A stretch of 64,000 nucleotides of DNA from Rothia terrae (GTDB taxonomy: Bacteria > Actinomycetota > Actinomycetes > Actinomycetales > Micrococcaceae): NCBI RefSeq assembly GCF_012396615.1, contig NZ_JAAXPV010000001.1:124001-188000 (forward strand), given 5' to 3'. The position numbers and the translations under genes were made by a program. The notes beneath the pieces are model-generated. The model saw only the letters and a program-made list of their open reading frames with translations, did not search any database and was not told the DNA's origin. Shown in pieces: positions 36,211 through 45,382 of this stretch (positions within the stretch are counted from its first letter, which is position 1; every line of letters begins with the position of its first letter).

Positions 36211-37545
36211 TTATCGCTTCTTCCCAGGAAAAGTTCCCCTCAACGAAAAACGCGTTGATTGAGTGGGAGACGTTTCGTGCTGTTGGTGTGCATTGGGTTT
36301 TCTCTCTTTACCGATTGCTGTCTGCGCCATTTTCTCGAATGCAGTTGAGAGCTCATGCCCCGGTGAAAACTCAATCATTGTTTTTCCTGCTGAAATTGCT
36401 TTATCCAGCTCTGCACGGGCATAGGGAACAAAACCGTTCAGTTCCTGGCCGGGACCAAAACGTTGCCATGCGCGCTCAAGTTCTTCTTCTGAACGTCCAC
36501 CGGTGATCTCGGAGCGCACCTTATTGAGCCACACAAAGACCTCTGCTTGAGGCAAAAGTTCAACATGACTGCGGGTGAGTTCCTCATAAGCACGCACTAG
36601 TCGGGGAAAACCCACGACATCAGCAGCGCCGATCAGCACCACGGCATCGGCCATTTCGATAGCAGTCAGCGTTGCCCCGTTTCGCCGAGGCGCCACCCCG
36701 TCAAAACTAAGTTCCTCATCAGCCTCTACGCTAAACCCGGTATCAATCACCACAGCGTCATATCGTGCTTTGAGAAACGTCAGCACATCAGCCAACGGTT
36801 TTTCCCTTATCTCAGCCCAACGGTCAGGACGCGTCAGTCCACTGAGAACATCCAAGTAGGTGTTACCGACAGCAATTGTGCTCTTTAAGTTCTCGTAGTT
36901 TTCCTCATCTAACTCAGCGTGGTCCGCCAGATGACAGACCTGCGACAAGCCAGAGTATTCATCAATAAGACCAAGAGAAATTGCAACGGAAGGTCCGTAA
37001 GTATCTGCGTCTACTAGGACAACGGAGTACCCCTGCTGAGCCAGCGATGTTGCCAGATTTGTAGAAACAGTGGTGCGTCCCGGCGCTCCGCCACTACCCC
37101 ATACAGTAATCACACGACCGCGGTCATCATCAGTGCCGCTTTCTGAGGCAGACAGAGTATCTTCAGGTTCAAGGGCATGGGTTGCAGAGGATGCTGGAAT
37201 GTCATCGATATGCGCCACAGCATAAGAAATCGCTTGAATAACCTCATCCGGTTCAGCCAAGGAGCTGATGCAATAGACACCTGAGATTTCAATTTCTTCG
37301 CCGGGGTCGCACACAGCGACAACAGCAACGTCAACATCCTTGAGTTGCGCGACAAAGGATGCGCTGAGGAACTCTTGAAAGTCAGAAACTAGCAGAGCTG
37401 CACGCACGATGCCTGTCTGACCCAATCCGTACACTTCAGAAATATCATGAACATGTCGAGCAACGCTCACTTCACCGCGCTGAGCTTCAATATCGCTAAT
37501 GAAACGGTTAGCGTGGTCGGCATAGACAACAACTGGAATATTCAC
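36211..37545 (-). CDS. CpaE/MinD-like ATPase associated with Tad pili
   Basis: A 444-residue protein with a receiver-like N-terminal domain (about residues 1-125) and a ParA/MinD ATPase domain with deviant Walker A (VITVWGSGGAPGRTTVSTNLATSLA), followed by VVLVDADTYGPSVA and a Walker B-like VVIDTGF. In Tad systems such proteins (CpaE/TadZ) place the secretion machine. It is 3 bases after the SAF-domain gene, which also belongs to Tad systems, but is about 12 kb from the main Tad operon. A chromosome-partition role is less likely without ParB. Confidence 0.75.
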   Translation of the reverse strand: MNIPVVVYADHANRFISDIEAQRGEVSVARHVHDISEVYGLGQTGIVRAALLVSDFQEFLSASFVAQLKDVDVAVVAVCDPGEEIEISGVYCISSLAEPDEVIQAISYAVAHIDDIPASSATHALEPEDTLSASESGTDDDRGRVITVWGSGGAPGRTTVSTNLATSLAQQGYSVVLVDADTYGPSVAISLGLIDEYSGLSQVCHLADHAELDEENYENLKSTIAVGNTYLDVLSGLTRPDRWAEIREKPLADVLTFLKARYDAVVIDTGFSVEADEELSFDGVAPRRNGATLTAIEMADAVVLIGAADVVGFPRLVRAYEELTRSHVELLPQAEVFVWLNKVRSEITGGRSEEELERAWQRFGPGQELNGFVPYARAELDKAISAGKTMIEFSPGHELSTAFEKMAQTAIGKERKPNAHQQHETSPTQSTRFSLRGTFPGKKR

Positions 37546-37548
37546 GAA

Positions 37549-38208
37549 CTAACCTTTCTGTGAAAAGTCAGTAGGAACAAGGTTGATTTTTTCTTCGTTG
37601 TTGATAGCGCGCAGAATTGTGCCCAGTGCATCTTCGCTGACCAGCAACTGCACCGCAGATTTACCTGTTCCACCCATGAGAGTCTCTTCGTTACTAATCT
37701 TAGAAATCTCAGCACCTTCCATCACCACGGTGGGATCGGCAAAGCTATTGCCGGCCCCGTCCTGCTTGGCTGATACCCAGACATCTACCTGAGTTCCCGC
37801 CGTCAGGGTGGATGCATAGGCACTGTCTACGGTAACCGTTGCTAATCGGCGTCCATCCGTATTTTGGGTAGATACTGCAGCAGAAGGAAGCAGCTGTCCG
37901 CTTGCAATGCGTGAGGTAGCAACAGCTCCTTCGGGAATACCCTGTTGCTCCGAAACATAAAGATTTTCAGCATCGGCTAATCGAACGTCAATCAGGGAAT
38001 AATCATCAGCAGAGATTTTTTCGCCCACGCTGATATCGTGGTTCGCTTTGTAATAAGGCGCAGTTTTATTGCCCAGCCTCAAAATCCCAATAACAGCAAC
38101 AATTGAGACTGCTATCAGCAGAAGGCCAATGAGTAGGCGGGGGTCTTTAAAGCCTGGACGCTGAAAACGAGCACTAACAGCGGTCGCGTCAGATTTTTTC
38201 GATGCCAT
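37549..38208 (-). CDS. SAF-domain protein, CpaB/RcpC-like
   Basis: A 219-residue protein: a basic cytoplasmic N terminus, a membrane helix (LLIGLLLIAVSIVAVIGILRLG) and an extracytoplasmic SAF domain (YKANHDISVGEKISADDYSLIDV, VATSRIASGQLLPSAAV), as in Flp pilus assembly protein CpaB. It is first of a two-gene operon with the CpaE-like ATPase. Confidence 0.8.
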   Translation of the reverse strand: MASKKSDATAVSARFQRPGFKDPRLLIGLLLIAVSIVAVIGILRLGNKTAPYYKANHDISVGEKISADDYSLIDVRLADAENLYVSEQQGIPEGAVATSRIASGQLLPSAAVSTQNTDGRRLATVTVDSAYASTLTAGTQVDVWVSAKQDGAGNSFADPTVVMEGAEISKISNEETLMGGTGKSAVQLLVSEDALGTILRAINNEEKINLVPTDFSQKG

Positions 38209-38487
38209 GTGATATTCCTGCGAGGTAATCCGGTGTCACCCGGTGTGTGTCAACTATGAAGCCAGCAATAAGCTAACTCACGGCAATTTTCAGTCAGGAC
38301 ACACCAAATTACAAGCTAATGCACCCTCACAGAATGACCCACACAACAAATAGCCAAGTCACATCGACAATCATTAAACTTCATCAAACGACACAAAACT
38401 GCGGAAAAGGTGAAAATATCCACCACACGACCGACAAACCGTGCAATGATGAAGAACAGTACCACTCCCCCGTTCTAAGGAGCCACC

Positions 38488-38706
38488 GTGGCAGAACCTC
38501 GATTCCTCACCCTTCCAGAAGTCTCAGAAATCTTAAATATCACCCTTTCCCAAACGCGTCAGCTTGTTAAATCAGGAGAATTGCAGGGAATACAGATTGG
38601 TGGCCGCAACCAATGGCGAGTTGAGAAAATCAAGCTCGAAGAATACATCTCTGAGGCGTACGCAAAGACCCAACAGTCAATTGCGAAAGAACGGCAAAAT
38701 GCCTAA
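38488..38706 (+). CDS. Excisionase-family helix-turn-helix DNA-binding protein
   Basis: A 72-residue MerR-like winged helix protein (FLTLPEVSEILNITLSQTRQLVKSGELQGIQIGGRNQWRV). The GTG start has AAGGAG 6 bases upstream. Such proteins are widespread stand-alone regulators in actinobacteria and need not indicate a mobile element; no integrase is nearby. The target is unknown. Confidence 0.85.
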   Translation: MAEPRFLTLPEVSEILNITLSQTRQLVKSGELQGIQIGGRNQWRVEKIKLEEYISEAYAKTQQSIAKERQNA

Positions 38707-38709
38707 AGA

Positions 38710-39282
38710 CTAAGAACCAACAGCAATAACCGACGATAACGGCAGGACTCTCATCCCCCTTTGAGTCCTGCCTTTTTCGTCTTCTCCTCGAACAGATACT
38801 TCAACAAAATCAGCACCTACCCGCTCAATCACGCCTTCGCTCATAGAACCGGATACGTGGTAAAACCTCACGTGCGCTCGCGCACGGGAAAGCGCTCTCA
38901 ACGCAAACGCAAAAGACAGCTTTCGATTCACTGATGAGGCATCTACGTGTGAGAATTTGTTTCCGCCTTCCCAAAAGTCAATAGCGGTCAAAGGAATCAC
39001 CAGGGACTCAGCACGAGTATTTAGCTGTATCCAGCCTTGACCGATGCCATCCAAAACACCGATGAGCCGTTGCGAATCGACGGTAAAGCAGGTAATCAGC
39101 TCCCCAATTTGCGCAGCGAATCGATCCATGTGCTGCACCCTGGAAAACTCGTGCCGCCTCACCTCTTGCGCGTCCTGCTCCATTTCCCGCATCTTGGCAG
39201 CGTTCAGCTGCACTTCATAATCTCTAAAAATTCTGTCTAAATTTGCCATACCCTCAGGGTACTCTCGCGCCATAAGCCTCAC
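38710..39282 (-). CDS. Hypothetical conserved actinobacterial protein
   Basis: A protein of up to 190 residues with a coiled N-terminal helix (DRIFRDYEVQLNAAKMREMEQDAQEV), then a beta-rich part (GELITCFTVDSQRLIGVLDGIGQGWIQLNT, VIERVGADFVEVSV) that reads like a small SH3-like or Sm-like fold. The start is uncertain: GTG 39282, ATG 39273 or ATG 39249. It ends 3 bases from the convergent HTH gene. I do not recognise a function. Confidence 0.65.
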   Translation of the reverse strand: MRLMAREYPEGMANLDRIFRDYEVQLNAAKMREMEQDAQEVRRHEFSRVQHMDRFAAQIGELITCFTVDSQRLIGVLDGIGQGWIQLNTRAESLVIPLTAIDFWEGGNKFSHVDASSVNRKLSFAFALRALSRARAHVRFYHVSGSMSEGVIERVGADFVEVSVRGEDEKGRTQRGMRVLPLSSVIAVGS

Positions 39283-39364
39283 CCATCAGACCCCACCGAT
39301 ACTAAATATTTGGAAAAAAGCTTTACTTTCTCAAACAAAAGATAGATACTCTAAACATTATCAA

Positions 39365-40219
39365 ATGACATCAAATGAAACGTTTAGGGACGCAATGAGC
39401 GAAAATAATCGCAATCATCAGGATTATGAAGCGTGGGTGGCAGCTCTTCTCACGCCGCTGGTAGCCAGCGTGGCGCTTGCGCTCTGTTTTTTGCTCTTGA
39501 CGCTTGCCGAATACTTATCACCGATTGAACGCACCATCATTATGGTAGTTACCATCAGTAGCGCCTTAATTCTGTGCTGGTGGTTATTCGGGTTTGTAAC
39601 TGTGGCGGTGTTGTCCGCCTACCAGAAAGCTTCAGGAAAAGCAGTTTCAATCCCTCGCTGGATGCCAAAGGTTTTGAAGAAGCTGGCTATCGGGTCCATC
39701 GGTCTTAGCATTTATGCTGCACCAGTTGTTACGTCCATAGCACCAGCAACCGCAGTTGAACAATCGTCAGCGCAACACCTCACCGATTTTGTTGAACATG
39801 ATTCGTCCCTGAGCTCCGCGCAAAAGAACTCCATATCATCGTTTTTCACAGCACCAGCCGATTCGACCGCAGATAAAGATCTCACTTCGTTCTTCTATGA
39901 CACCGGTCTTTCAATACAAGAAGTCGATGTCAAAACATACACCAATCAGACAGACCCATCCATCAATCCATTCTTCACCGTGACCCCTAGAGAACCTCTA
40001 GATGCAGGTGATGCTAATTCAAGTGGGCTTCACACCGTCGTAGCCGGAGATTCACTTTGGACTATTGCAGAACACTATTTACCTACCGATTCCACGGATG
40101 CACAAATCATGGAGTTTGTAAATGAGATATACCAGCTCAACGAATTCCAGCTAGATTCCATAGACACTTTGATACGGCCCGGCCAACAACTTCTTATCCC
40201 CGCAACGCAAGAAAGATAA
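39365..40219 (+). CDS. LysM-domain membrane protein
   Basis: A 284-residue protein with two or three N-terminal membrane helices (LLTPLVASVALALCFLLLTLAEYL, IIMVVTISSALILCWWLFGFVTVAVL, plus a hydrophobic stretch near residue 115). A Ser/Thr/Asp-rich linker follows, then a C-terminal LysM domain (HTVVAGDSLWTIAEHYL ... LIRPGQQLLIP). LysM binds peptidoglycan. It lies 5 bases before an Rv3235-like gene, forming a two-gene operon upstream of and convergent with secA. Confidence 0.78.
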   Translation: MTSNETFRDAMSENNRNHQDYEAWVAALLTPLVASVALALCFLLLTLAEYLSPIERTIIMVVTISSALILCWWLFGFVTVAVLSAYQKASGKAVSIPRWMPKVLKKLAIGSIGLSIYAAPVVTSIAPATAVEQSSAQHLTDFVEHDSSLSSAQKNSISSFFTAPADSTADKDLTSFFYDTGLSIQEVDVKTYTNQTDPSINPFFTVTPREPLDAGDANSSGLHTVVAGDSLWTIAEHYLPTDSTDAQIMEFVNEIYQLNEFQLDSIDTLIRPGQQLLIPATQER

Positions 40220-40224
40220 TCATC

Positions 40225-40731
40225 ATGAACTCCCCAGCACCTCGCGAACACAAGCCCTATGCAGTTTCAGCCGAACACTACATGCTGTTAAGGCAGTCAT
40301 TCAAACAAGCCAACCCATCTGTCATCACCCCCTCAAGCGGCATACCGCTTGAAGAAGCATCTTCACTCTGTCAGTCGGTTGAAACCATGTGCAGCGGTTT
40401 ATCAATAGCCGTTCTAGAAATCTTTGCAGGAAAACGTGGAGCTCAACAGATTGCAAAATGGTTCTCATCCGAATGCCTCATGAAAATCAAGCGCCGCGCA
40501 GATCTCACTCGCCGAGTGCTGATTGCCAAGGCACAAAATGAGCATCAGCATAATCCATTTACGCAAGACCTCACCCGGCCTAAAGTTCGCAGGGCACACG
40601 CTCAGCAAATTAATGAGTCAACTATCGAGGCCTGCGTCATTGTTGAGGACGGATACAGAGTCCGTGCACTTGCTTTCCGAGTCCAAAAAATCCGCGCTAT
40701 GTGGAAGGTTGTCGAAATCGAGATTGCTTAA
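40225..40731 (+). CDS. Rv3235-family protein
   Basis: A 168-residue protein resembling mycobacterial Rv3235, which lies in a comparable secA-hpf neighbourhood. The conserved core includes VLEIFAGKRGAQQIAKWFSSECLMKIKRRADLTRR and ends with VRALAFRVQKIRAMWKVVEIEIA. Function unknown. It is co-transcribed with the LysM gene. Confidence 0.78.
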   Translation: MNSPAPREHKPYAVSAEHYMLLRQSFKQANPSVITPSSGIPLEEASSLCQSVETMCSGLSIAVLEIFAGKRGAQQIAKWFSSECLMKIKRRADLTRRVLIAKAQNEHQHNPFTQDLTRPKVRRAHAQQINESTIEACVIVEDGYRVRALAFRVQKIRAMWKVVEIEIA

Positions 40732-40735
40732 ACAA

Positions 40736-40788
40736 AATAGCCGGGGTGACACACTGAAATCAGTGTGTCACCCCGGCTATTGCTTTCT
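40736..40788. terminator. Bidirectional terminator between Rv3235-like gene and secA
   Basis: AATAGCCGGGGTGACACACTGA (40736-40757) and its complement (40760-40781) form a long GC-rich hairpin between convergent genes. Confidence 0.88.
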
Positions 40789-40793
40789 AAAAG

Positions 40794-43397
40794 CTACTTA
40801 TTTTCCTGTACTCGCACGTCAGTGCCGCCGTCTTCAGAAGGCGCTGAATACTTCAAGAATTTAGGCTGCGGAGGCAGGTTCATCTTGATGCTTGAAGAAG
40901 TAGTACGCTGCTTTGAAAGATCCAAGTTATACAGGTAGCCAACGGTCTCTTCACGAATAGCTTCCATCATGGACTGATACATGGAGTAGCCCTCACGCTG
41001 GTATTCAACCAAGGGATCGCGCTGAGCCATTGCACGCAGGCCGATACCTTCCTTGAGGTAGTCCATCTCGTACAGGTGCTCAGGCCAACGACGTCCGATA
41101 ACGGAGAGCAACACGCGGCGCTCAATCTCACGCATCGCTTCAGAGCCGACCTTGTTTTCTCGTTCCTCATAGATGTACTTCGCATCAGTGAGCAACTCAG
41201 TAATCAGCATCTCCTGAGTGAGCTTGGTTCGATCCCCAGCTTCTTCAATCATGTCGTCAATAGTGATTGACACGGGATAGATCGGCTTCAGAACATCCCA
41301 CAGCTTCTCGAGATCCCAATCCTCAGGGTGACCGGCGGTGTGTTCAACGATGGTTGAGACTACAACCTCATCAATGAACTTTTGAATCTGTTCCTGAATA
41401 TCTGCACCGTGCAAAATTTCAGCACGGTCTTTGTACATCGCCTCGCGCTGACGGTTTAGAACATCATCGTATTTGAGGATGTTCTTACGCTGCTCAGCGT
41501 TGCGAGCCTCAACCTGTCCCTGAGCAGATGCAATGACGCGTGAGACTAACTTGGAGTCCAACGCGGTGTCGTCGGGGGCACCTGCCATCAGGCGACCTGC
41601 TGCTTGACCGTTGAACAGGCGCATCAAATCGTCAGTCAATGACAGGTAAAAACGAGATTCGCCGGGATCGCCCTGACGGCCGGAGCGACCGCGAAGCTGA
41701 TTATCGATACGGCGTGACTCGTGGCGCTCAGTACCGAGAACATAGAGACCACCGAGTTCTACAACCTCGTTGTGTTCAGCCTCAACCTCTGCCTCGCACT
41801 GTTCAAGAATTGCAGGCCACTTCTGCTCGTATTCTTCAGGGGTTCGGTTGGGATCAAGACCTAAGGTCTCCATCTTCTCTACCGCATTGAACTCTGCGTT
41901 GCCGCCGAGCATAATGTCGGTACCGCGTCCTGCCATGTTGGTAGCAACAGTAACTGCGCCCTTACGGCCTGCCTGAGCAACGATTGCAGCCTCGCGTTCG
42001 TTGTTCTTAGCGTTCAAAACTTCGTGGCGGACGCCTTCTTTAACAAGCAGCTTAGAGAGGTATTCGCTCTTTTCAACGCTGGTGGTACCCACCAGAATAG
42101 GCTGACCCTTTTCGTTGCGTTCCTTGATGTCTTCAACAACAGCGCGGAACTTAGCAATTTCGTTCTTGTAGACCTTATCGGACTGATCAGTACGCTGAAC
42201 GCCCTTATTAGTCGGAATCGGAACAACACCGAGCTCGTAGGTGTTCATGAACTCAGCAGCTTCAGTTTCGGCGGTACCGGTCATACCCGAGAGCTTGTCG
42301 TACATACGGAAGTAGTTCTGCAGGGTAACGGTAGCCATGGTCTGGTTTTCAGGCTTTACTTCGACGCCTTCTTTAGCCTCGATAGCCTGGTGGATGCCTT
42401 CGTTGTAACGTCGACCGGGCAAAATACGGCCGGTGTGCTCATCAACGATATGCACCTCACCATTGACGACCACGTAATCTTTGTTGTTCTTGAACAGTTC
42501 CTTAGCCTTGATCGAATTGTTCAAGAAGCCGATTAGAGGAGTGTTGACGGATTCGTAAAGGTTTCGAATACCGAGGTGGTCTTCTACCTTATCGATGCCG
42601 GATTCGAGAACGCCGATGGTGCGCTTTTTCTCGTCGACTTCGTAGTCTTCATCGACCTTGAGGCTTTGAGCCATGCGCGCAAATTCACCGTACCAGCGGT
42701 TGGCTTCGCCGGATGCGGGACCTGAGATAATGAGCGGGGTACGGGCTTCGTCAATGAGAATTGAGTCGACCTCATCGACGATAGCGAAGTTGTGACCGCG
42801 CTGAACCTGCTCCTCGAGCGCCCACGCCATGTTGTCGCGGAGGTAGTCAAAGCCAAATTCATTGTTCGTACCGTAGGTGATATCTGCTAGGTACTGCTGG
42901 CGACGCAACTCAGGGTTCTGGTTAGAGAGAATAACGCCGCTTTCAAGACCCAAGAAACGGTAGACGCGTCCCATGAGGTTTGCCTGGTATTCAGCAAGAT
43001 AATCGTTCACAGTCACCACGTGAACGCCCTTACCGCTGAGTGCATTGAGGTATGCCGGTGCAGTTGCCACCAGGGTTTTGCCCTCACCGGTTTTCATTTC
43101 AGCGATGTTGCCCAGATGCAGAGCGGCGCCGCCCATCAGCTGAACATCGTAGTGGCGCTTGCCCAAGGTACGCTTTGAGGCCTCACGAACCACGGCGAAA
43201 GCTTCGGGAAGCAAAGTATCAAGTGATTCGCCGTCTTCAATGCGAGCGCGGAACTTATCGGTTTCTGCACGCAAATCAGCATCCGTAAGTTCTACCATGC
43301 TGTCTTCGAGCGAATTAATAGCATCGGTATAGGTGCGAAGCTGTTTGAGGACTTTCTTGTCTCCGGCGCGGAGTAGTTTTTCCAAGAAAGATGCCAC
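40794..43397 (-). CDS. secA: Preprotein translocase ATPase SecA
   Basis: An 867-residue motor of the Sec export pathway. Walker A region ([20 protein letters not shown]), DEVD ([15 protein letters not shown]), motif VI ([17 protein letters not shown]) and a complete helical scaffold are visible. The C-terminal zinc-binding tail of E. coli SecA is absent, as is usual for the actinobacterial SecA1 type. GTG start with AAGGAG 8 bases upstream. Confidence 0.96.
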   Translation of the reverse strand: MASFLEKLLRAGDKKVLKQLRTYTDAINSLEDSMVELTDADLRAETDKFRARIEDGESLDTLLPEAFAVVREASKRTLGKRHYDVQLMGGAALHLGNIAEMKTGEGKTLVATAPAYLNALSGKGVHVVTVNDYLAEYQANLMGRVYRFLGLESGVILSNQNPELRRQQYLADITYGTNNEFGFDYLRDNMAWALEEQVQRGHNFAIVDEVDSILIDEARTPLIISGPASGEANRWYGEFARMAQSLKVDEDYEVDEKKRTIGVLESGIDKVEDHLGIRNLYESVNTPLIGFLNNSIKAKELFKNNKDYVVVNGEVHIVDEHTGRILPGRRYNEGIHQAIEAKEGVEVKPENQTMATVTLQNYFRMYDKLSGMTGTAETEAAEFMNTYELGVVPIPTNKGVQRTDQSDKVYKNEIAKFRAVVEDIKERNEKGQPILVGTTSVEKSEYLSKLLVKEGVRHEVLNAKNNEREAAIVAQAGRKGAVTVATNMAGRGTDIMLGGNAEFNAVEKMETLGLDPNRTPEEYEQKWPAILEQCEAEVEAEHNEVVELGGLYVLGTERHESRRIDNQLRGRSGRQGDPGESRFYLSLTDDLMRLFNGQAAGRLMAGAPDDTALDSKLVSRVIASAQGQVEARNAEQRKNILKYDDVLNRQREAMYKDRAEILHGADIQEQIQKFIDEVVVSTIVEHTAGHPEDWDLEKLWDVLKPIYPVSITIDDMIEEAGDRTKLTQEMLITELLTDAKYIYEERENKVGSEAMREIERRVLLSVIGRRWPEHLYEMDYLKEGIGLRAMAQRDPLVEYQREGYSMYQSMMEAIREETVGYLYNLDLSKQRTTSSSIKMNLPPQPKFLKYSAPSEDGGTDVRVQENK

Positions 43398-43542
43398 GAC
43401 TTGTGCTCCTTGAGGTTGAAGACGGTGAAATATAGTGCGTTACTTGCACGCAGACTAACAACTCATTGTAAATCACGCGTGCAAAAAATAAATAAAAATA
43501 TAGCTGTCAGCACACAAATATGTGCAGGTGAGGTATAAAGAT

Positions 43543-43578
43543 GAAGGACGCCGTCGAATTTTTTCGGCGGCGTCCTTT
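43543..43578 (-). terminator. Terminator after hpf
   Basis: AAGGACGCCGTCGAA (43544-43558) and TTCGGCGGCGTCCTT (43563-43577) form a 15-bp stem with one wobble and a 4-base loop. The T tract on the minus strand is weak. Confidence 0.7.
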
Positions 43579-43597
43579 GGTGTGAGGGGTCTAATTT

Positions 43598-44242
43598 TTA
43601 TGCGGTTTCTTCACCGAGTGAGATAACACCGTAGGTCCATCCCTTACGGCGGTAGACTGCGCTGGGCGCTCCGGTTTCAGCATCAATGTAGATGAAGAAA
43701 TCGTGGCCAACGAGTTCCATGTGATCGACAGCTTCTTCGGCGGTGAGCTTGACCGCGGGGAAGGTCTTACGGCGGATTTCGATGGGCGATTGAACCTCAT
43801 CGGTCAGTGCGTATTGGTTATCGAATGCTGCTTCTTCAAGCGGTACATCGTCGTAGTGAATTTCGGTGACGGAGGTCTGGTCACCGACAATTGGCTTTGA
43901 CCCTGTTGCCTCTGAAACTGATACGGGGGCGCGTCCACCATGACGCTGGTCTTTGCGGCGGTCGCGGGCTCGGCGAAGGCGTTCAAGTAGCTTGCCGTAA
44001 GTATCGTCAAAGACTGAATATTTATCTGAGCCTACTGATTCAGCGCGAAGAACGGGACCACGGCCGGTTACGGTGATTTCAACTCGGATGGTGTTAGGGC
44101 CGGTGCGTCCGTCTTTGGTGAATTTGACTTCGATGTCAGATACGTGATCGCCGAGTTGCTCAAACTTTTCAGCCTTGCTTTCAACGTATTCATGCAGTCG
44201 GTCAGTTACTTTGACGTTGCGTCCGTAGATGTTCAGTTCCAC
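43598..44242 (-). CDS. hpf: Ribosome hibernation-promoting factor, long form
   Basis: A 214-residue long HPF. The N-terminal S30AE domain (ELNIYGRNVKVTDRLHEYVESKAEKFEQ) binds in the 30S decoding region; the C-terminal domain (DHMELVGHDFFIYIDAETGAPSAVYRRKGWTYGVI) drives 100S dimer formation. GTG 44242 was chosen because GGAGG lies 5 bases upstream and the S30AE fold starts there; the frame is open to 44338. A palindromic sequence lies about 100 bases upstream. Confidence 0.93.
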   Translation of the reverse strand: MELNIYGRNVKVTDRLHEYVESKAEKFEQLGDHVSDIEVKFTKDGRTGPNTIRVEITVTGRGPVLRAESVGSDKYSVFDDTYGKLLERLRRARDRRKDQRHGGRAPVSVSEATGSKPIVGDQTSVTEIHYDDVPLEEAAFDNQYALTDEVQSPIEIRRKTFPAVKLTAEEAVDHMELVGHDFFIYIDAETGAPSAVYRRKGWTYGVISLGEETA

Positions 44243-44343
44243 GATTGCCTCCAAAGCATTAGCGGCGAGGACCATGAAGCGGTTCATGTCCGGGAGTTTC
44301 TTGCTCCGTAGTTCAACTGTAGCCCTTTCAAGCACCAAAAATC

Positions 44344-44359
44344 ATGTGTTACATCACAT
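44344..44359. promoter_or_regulatory. Inverted repeat upstream of hpf
   Basis: ATGTG-TTACAT-CACAT, five-base arms with a 6-base spacer. It resembles a CRP site, but the spacing is 2 bases short of the CRP/GlxR consensus (TGTGA-N6-TCACA), so the binder is unknown. Confidence 0.3.
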
Positions 44360-44506
44360 TTTTGTTTGTTTCACCTAGTAGCCGACATATTTGTTCTTGA
44401 CTGCAGAAGTGTTGGAAAATGGTGACAAGCGGGCAAAAATCACTCGTTATTTTCTAGCTCAGCATATTGTTTGTTGCTTGAAGTCTGTTGCTCCTGCACA
44501 GCGTAC

Positions 44507-45292
44507 TCAGCAGTTCTTGTTCTCTAGCTGCTTTGGGAGAAGCTCACTTCGGCGGGGCACTGCAGCCACGCTCGCATAGCCGATAACGCGTGCACCCATC
44601 TCCGCTAAAACTCGCCCGGTTTCGGCCATTGATGCACCTGTAGTAACTACGTCGTCGCAGACGATGCAAGGGGTATCGCGTAGGTCGATAGAGAACCCCA
44701 GGTACATGCTCGGTAAGGTCGCCGGAACCATGCTGCGATGGATGCGTGCCCAGCGGGCTTGCGCGCCAAGATTTTTCTGTCCGCTGGCCTGGGATACCTT
44801 TCGACCTACCGACACAGCGGGGATAACACGGGTGATGTTAATACCCTGCAGCTTGAGGTCTCTATGGGCAGTTTGGGCCAGCACTTCAGCCGGGGAATAA
44901 CCTCGTTTTTTCGTGTTCTTTGAGGACGATGGAACCGGTACAAGGACGCACATTGACGGGTTTTCATGTGCTTCAAGGATAAGTTGTATCGACCGAGCCA
45001 GTCCTCCCCCAAGAACCCTGTGCTGATCGTATCTGCCCTTGTTCTTGAAGGCGAGGACAGTCCGGGCTAACTCATGTTCATAGACCCCGGCTGCAACCAC
45101 ATTGTTCAAAGGAACACGCAGGTGAGGTACATGCACATTTAGCAGGCTCATTCTTACCAACTGTGAGCAAGCCGGACACAAGCCATTGTTGTTATACAGC
45201 TCTATTCCATAGGTGCGACAGCTGGCACACGTTTGAGGTACAGCAAGCTCCGCTATCTGCCACACACTCTTTCTGATACTTGAAAAGTTCAT
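44507..45292 (-). CDS. comF: ComF-family phosphoribosyltransferase-like protein
   Basis: A 261-residue protein with an N-terminal zinc-knuckle (CASCRTYG ... CPACSQL) and a C-terminal phosphoribosyltransferase fold with PRPP loop (CIVCDDVVTTGASMAETGR). ComF takes part in DNA uptake in competent bacteria; the role in actinobacteria is unclear. It lies between hpf and lpqB as in mycobacteria. Confidence 0.88.
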   Translation of the reverse strand: MNFSSIRKSVWQIAELAVPQTCASCRTYGIELYNNNGLCPACSQLVRMSLLNVHVPHLRVPLNNVVAAGVYEHELARTVLAFKNKGRYDQHRVLGGGLARSIQLILEAHENPSMCVLVPVPSSSKNTKKRGYSPAEVLAQTAHRDLKLQGINITRVIPAVSVGRKVSQASGQKNLGAQARWARIHRSMVPATLPSMYLGFSIDLRDTPCIVCDDVVTTGASMAETGRVLAEMGARVIGYASVAAVPRRSELLPKQLENKNC

Positions 45293-45359
45293 ATCAGATA
45301 TAGTGATGCATTTTTTGTAGCTTCTTGGAGTTACCCGGAAACTGTGGACATCGTGTGTC

Positions 45360-45368
45360 TGTGGATAA
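45360..45368 (-). promoter_or_regulatory. DnaA-box sequence between comF and lpqB
   Basis: Perfect TTATCCACA on the minus strand, in the short gap upstream of comF. Confidence 0.35.
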
Positions 45369-45382
45369 CGCCGACCTATTCC

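Noticed and set aside
38488-38706. Excisionase-like gene as sign of a mobile element
   Set aside because: No integrase, attachment repeats or phage genes are near. Such HTH proteins are common stand-alone regulators.
44391-44579. Short plus-strand frame upstream of hpf
   Set aside because: It overlaps the end of comF on the other strand and has no ribosome site or homology features.
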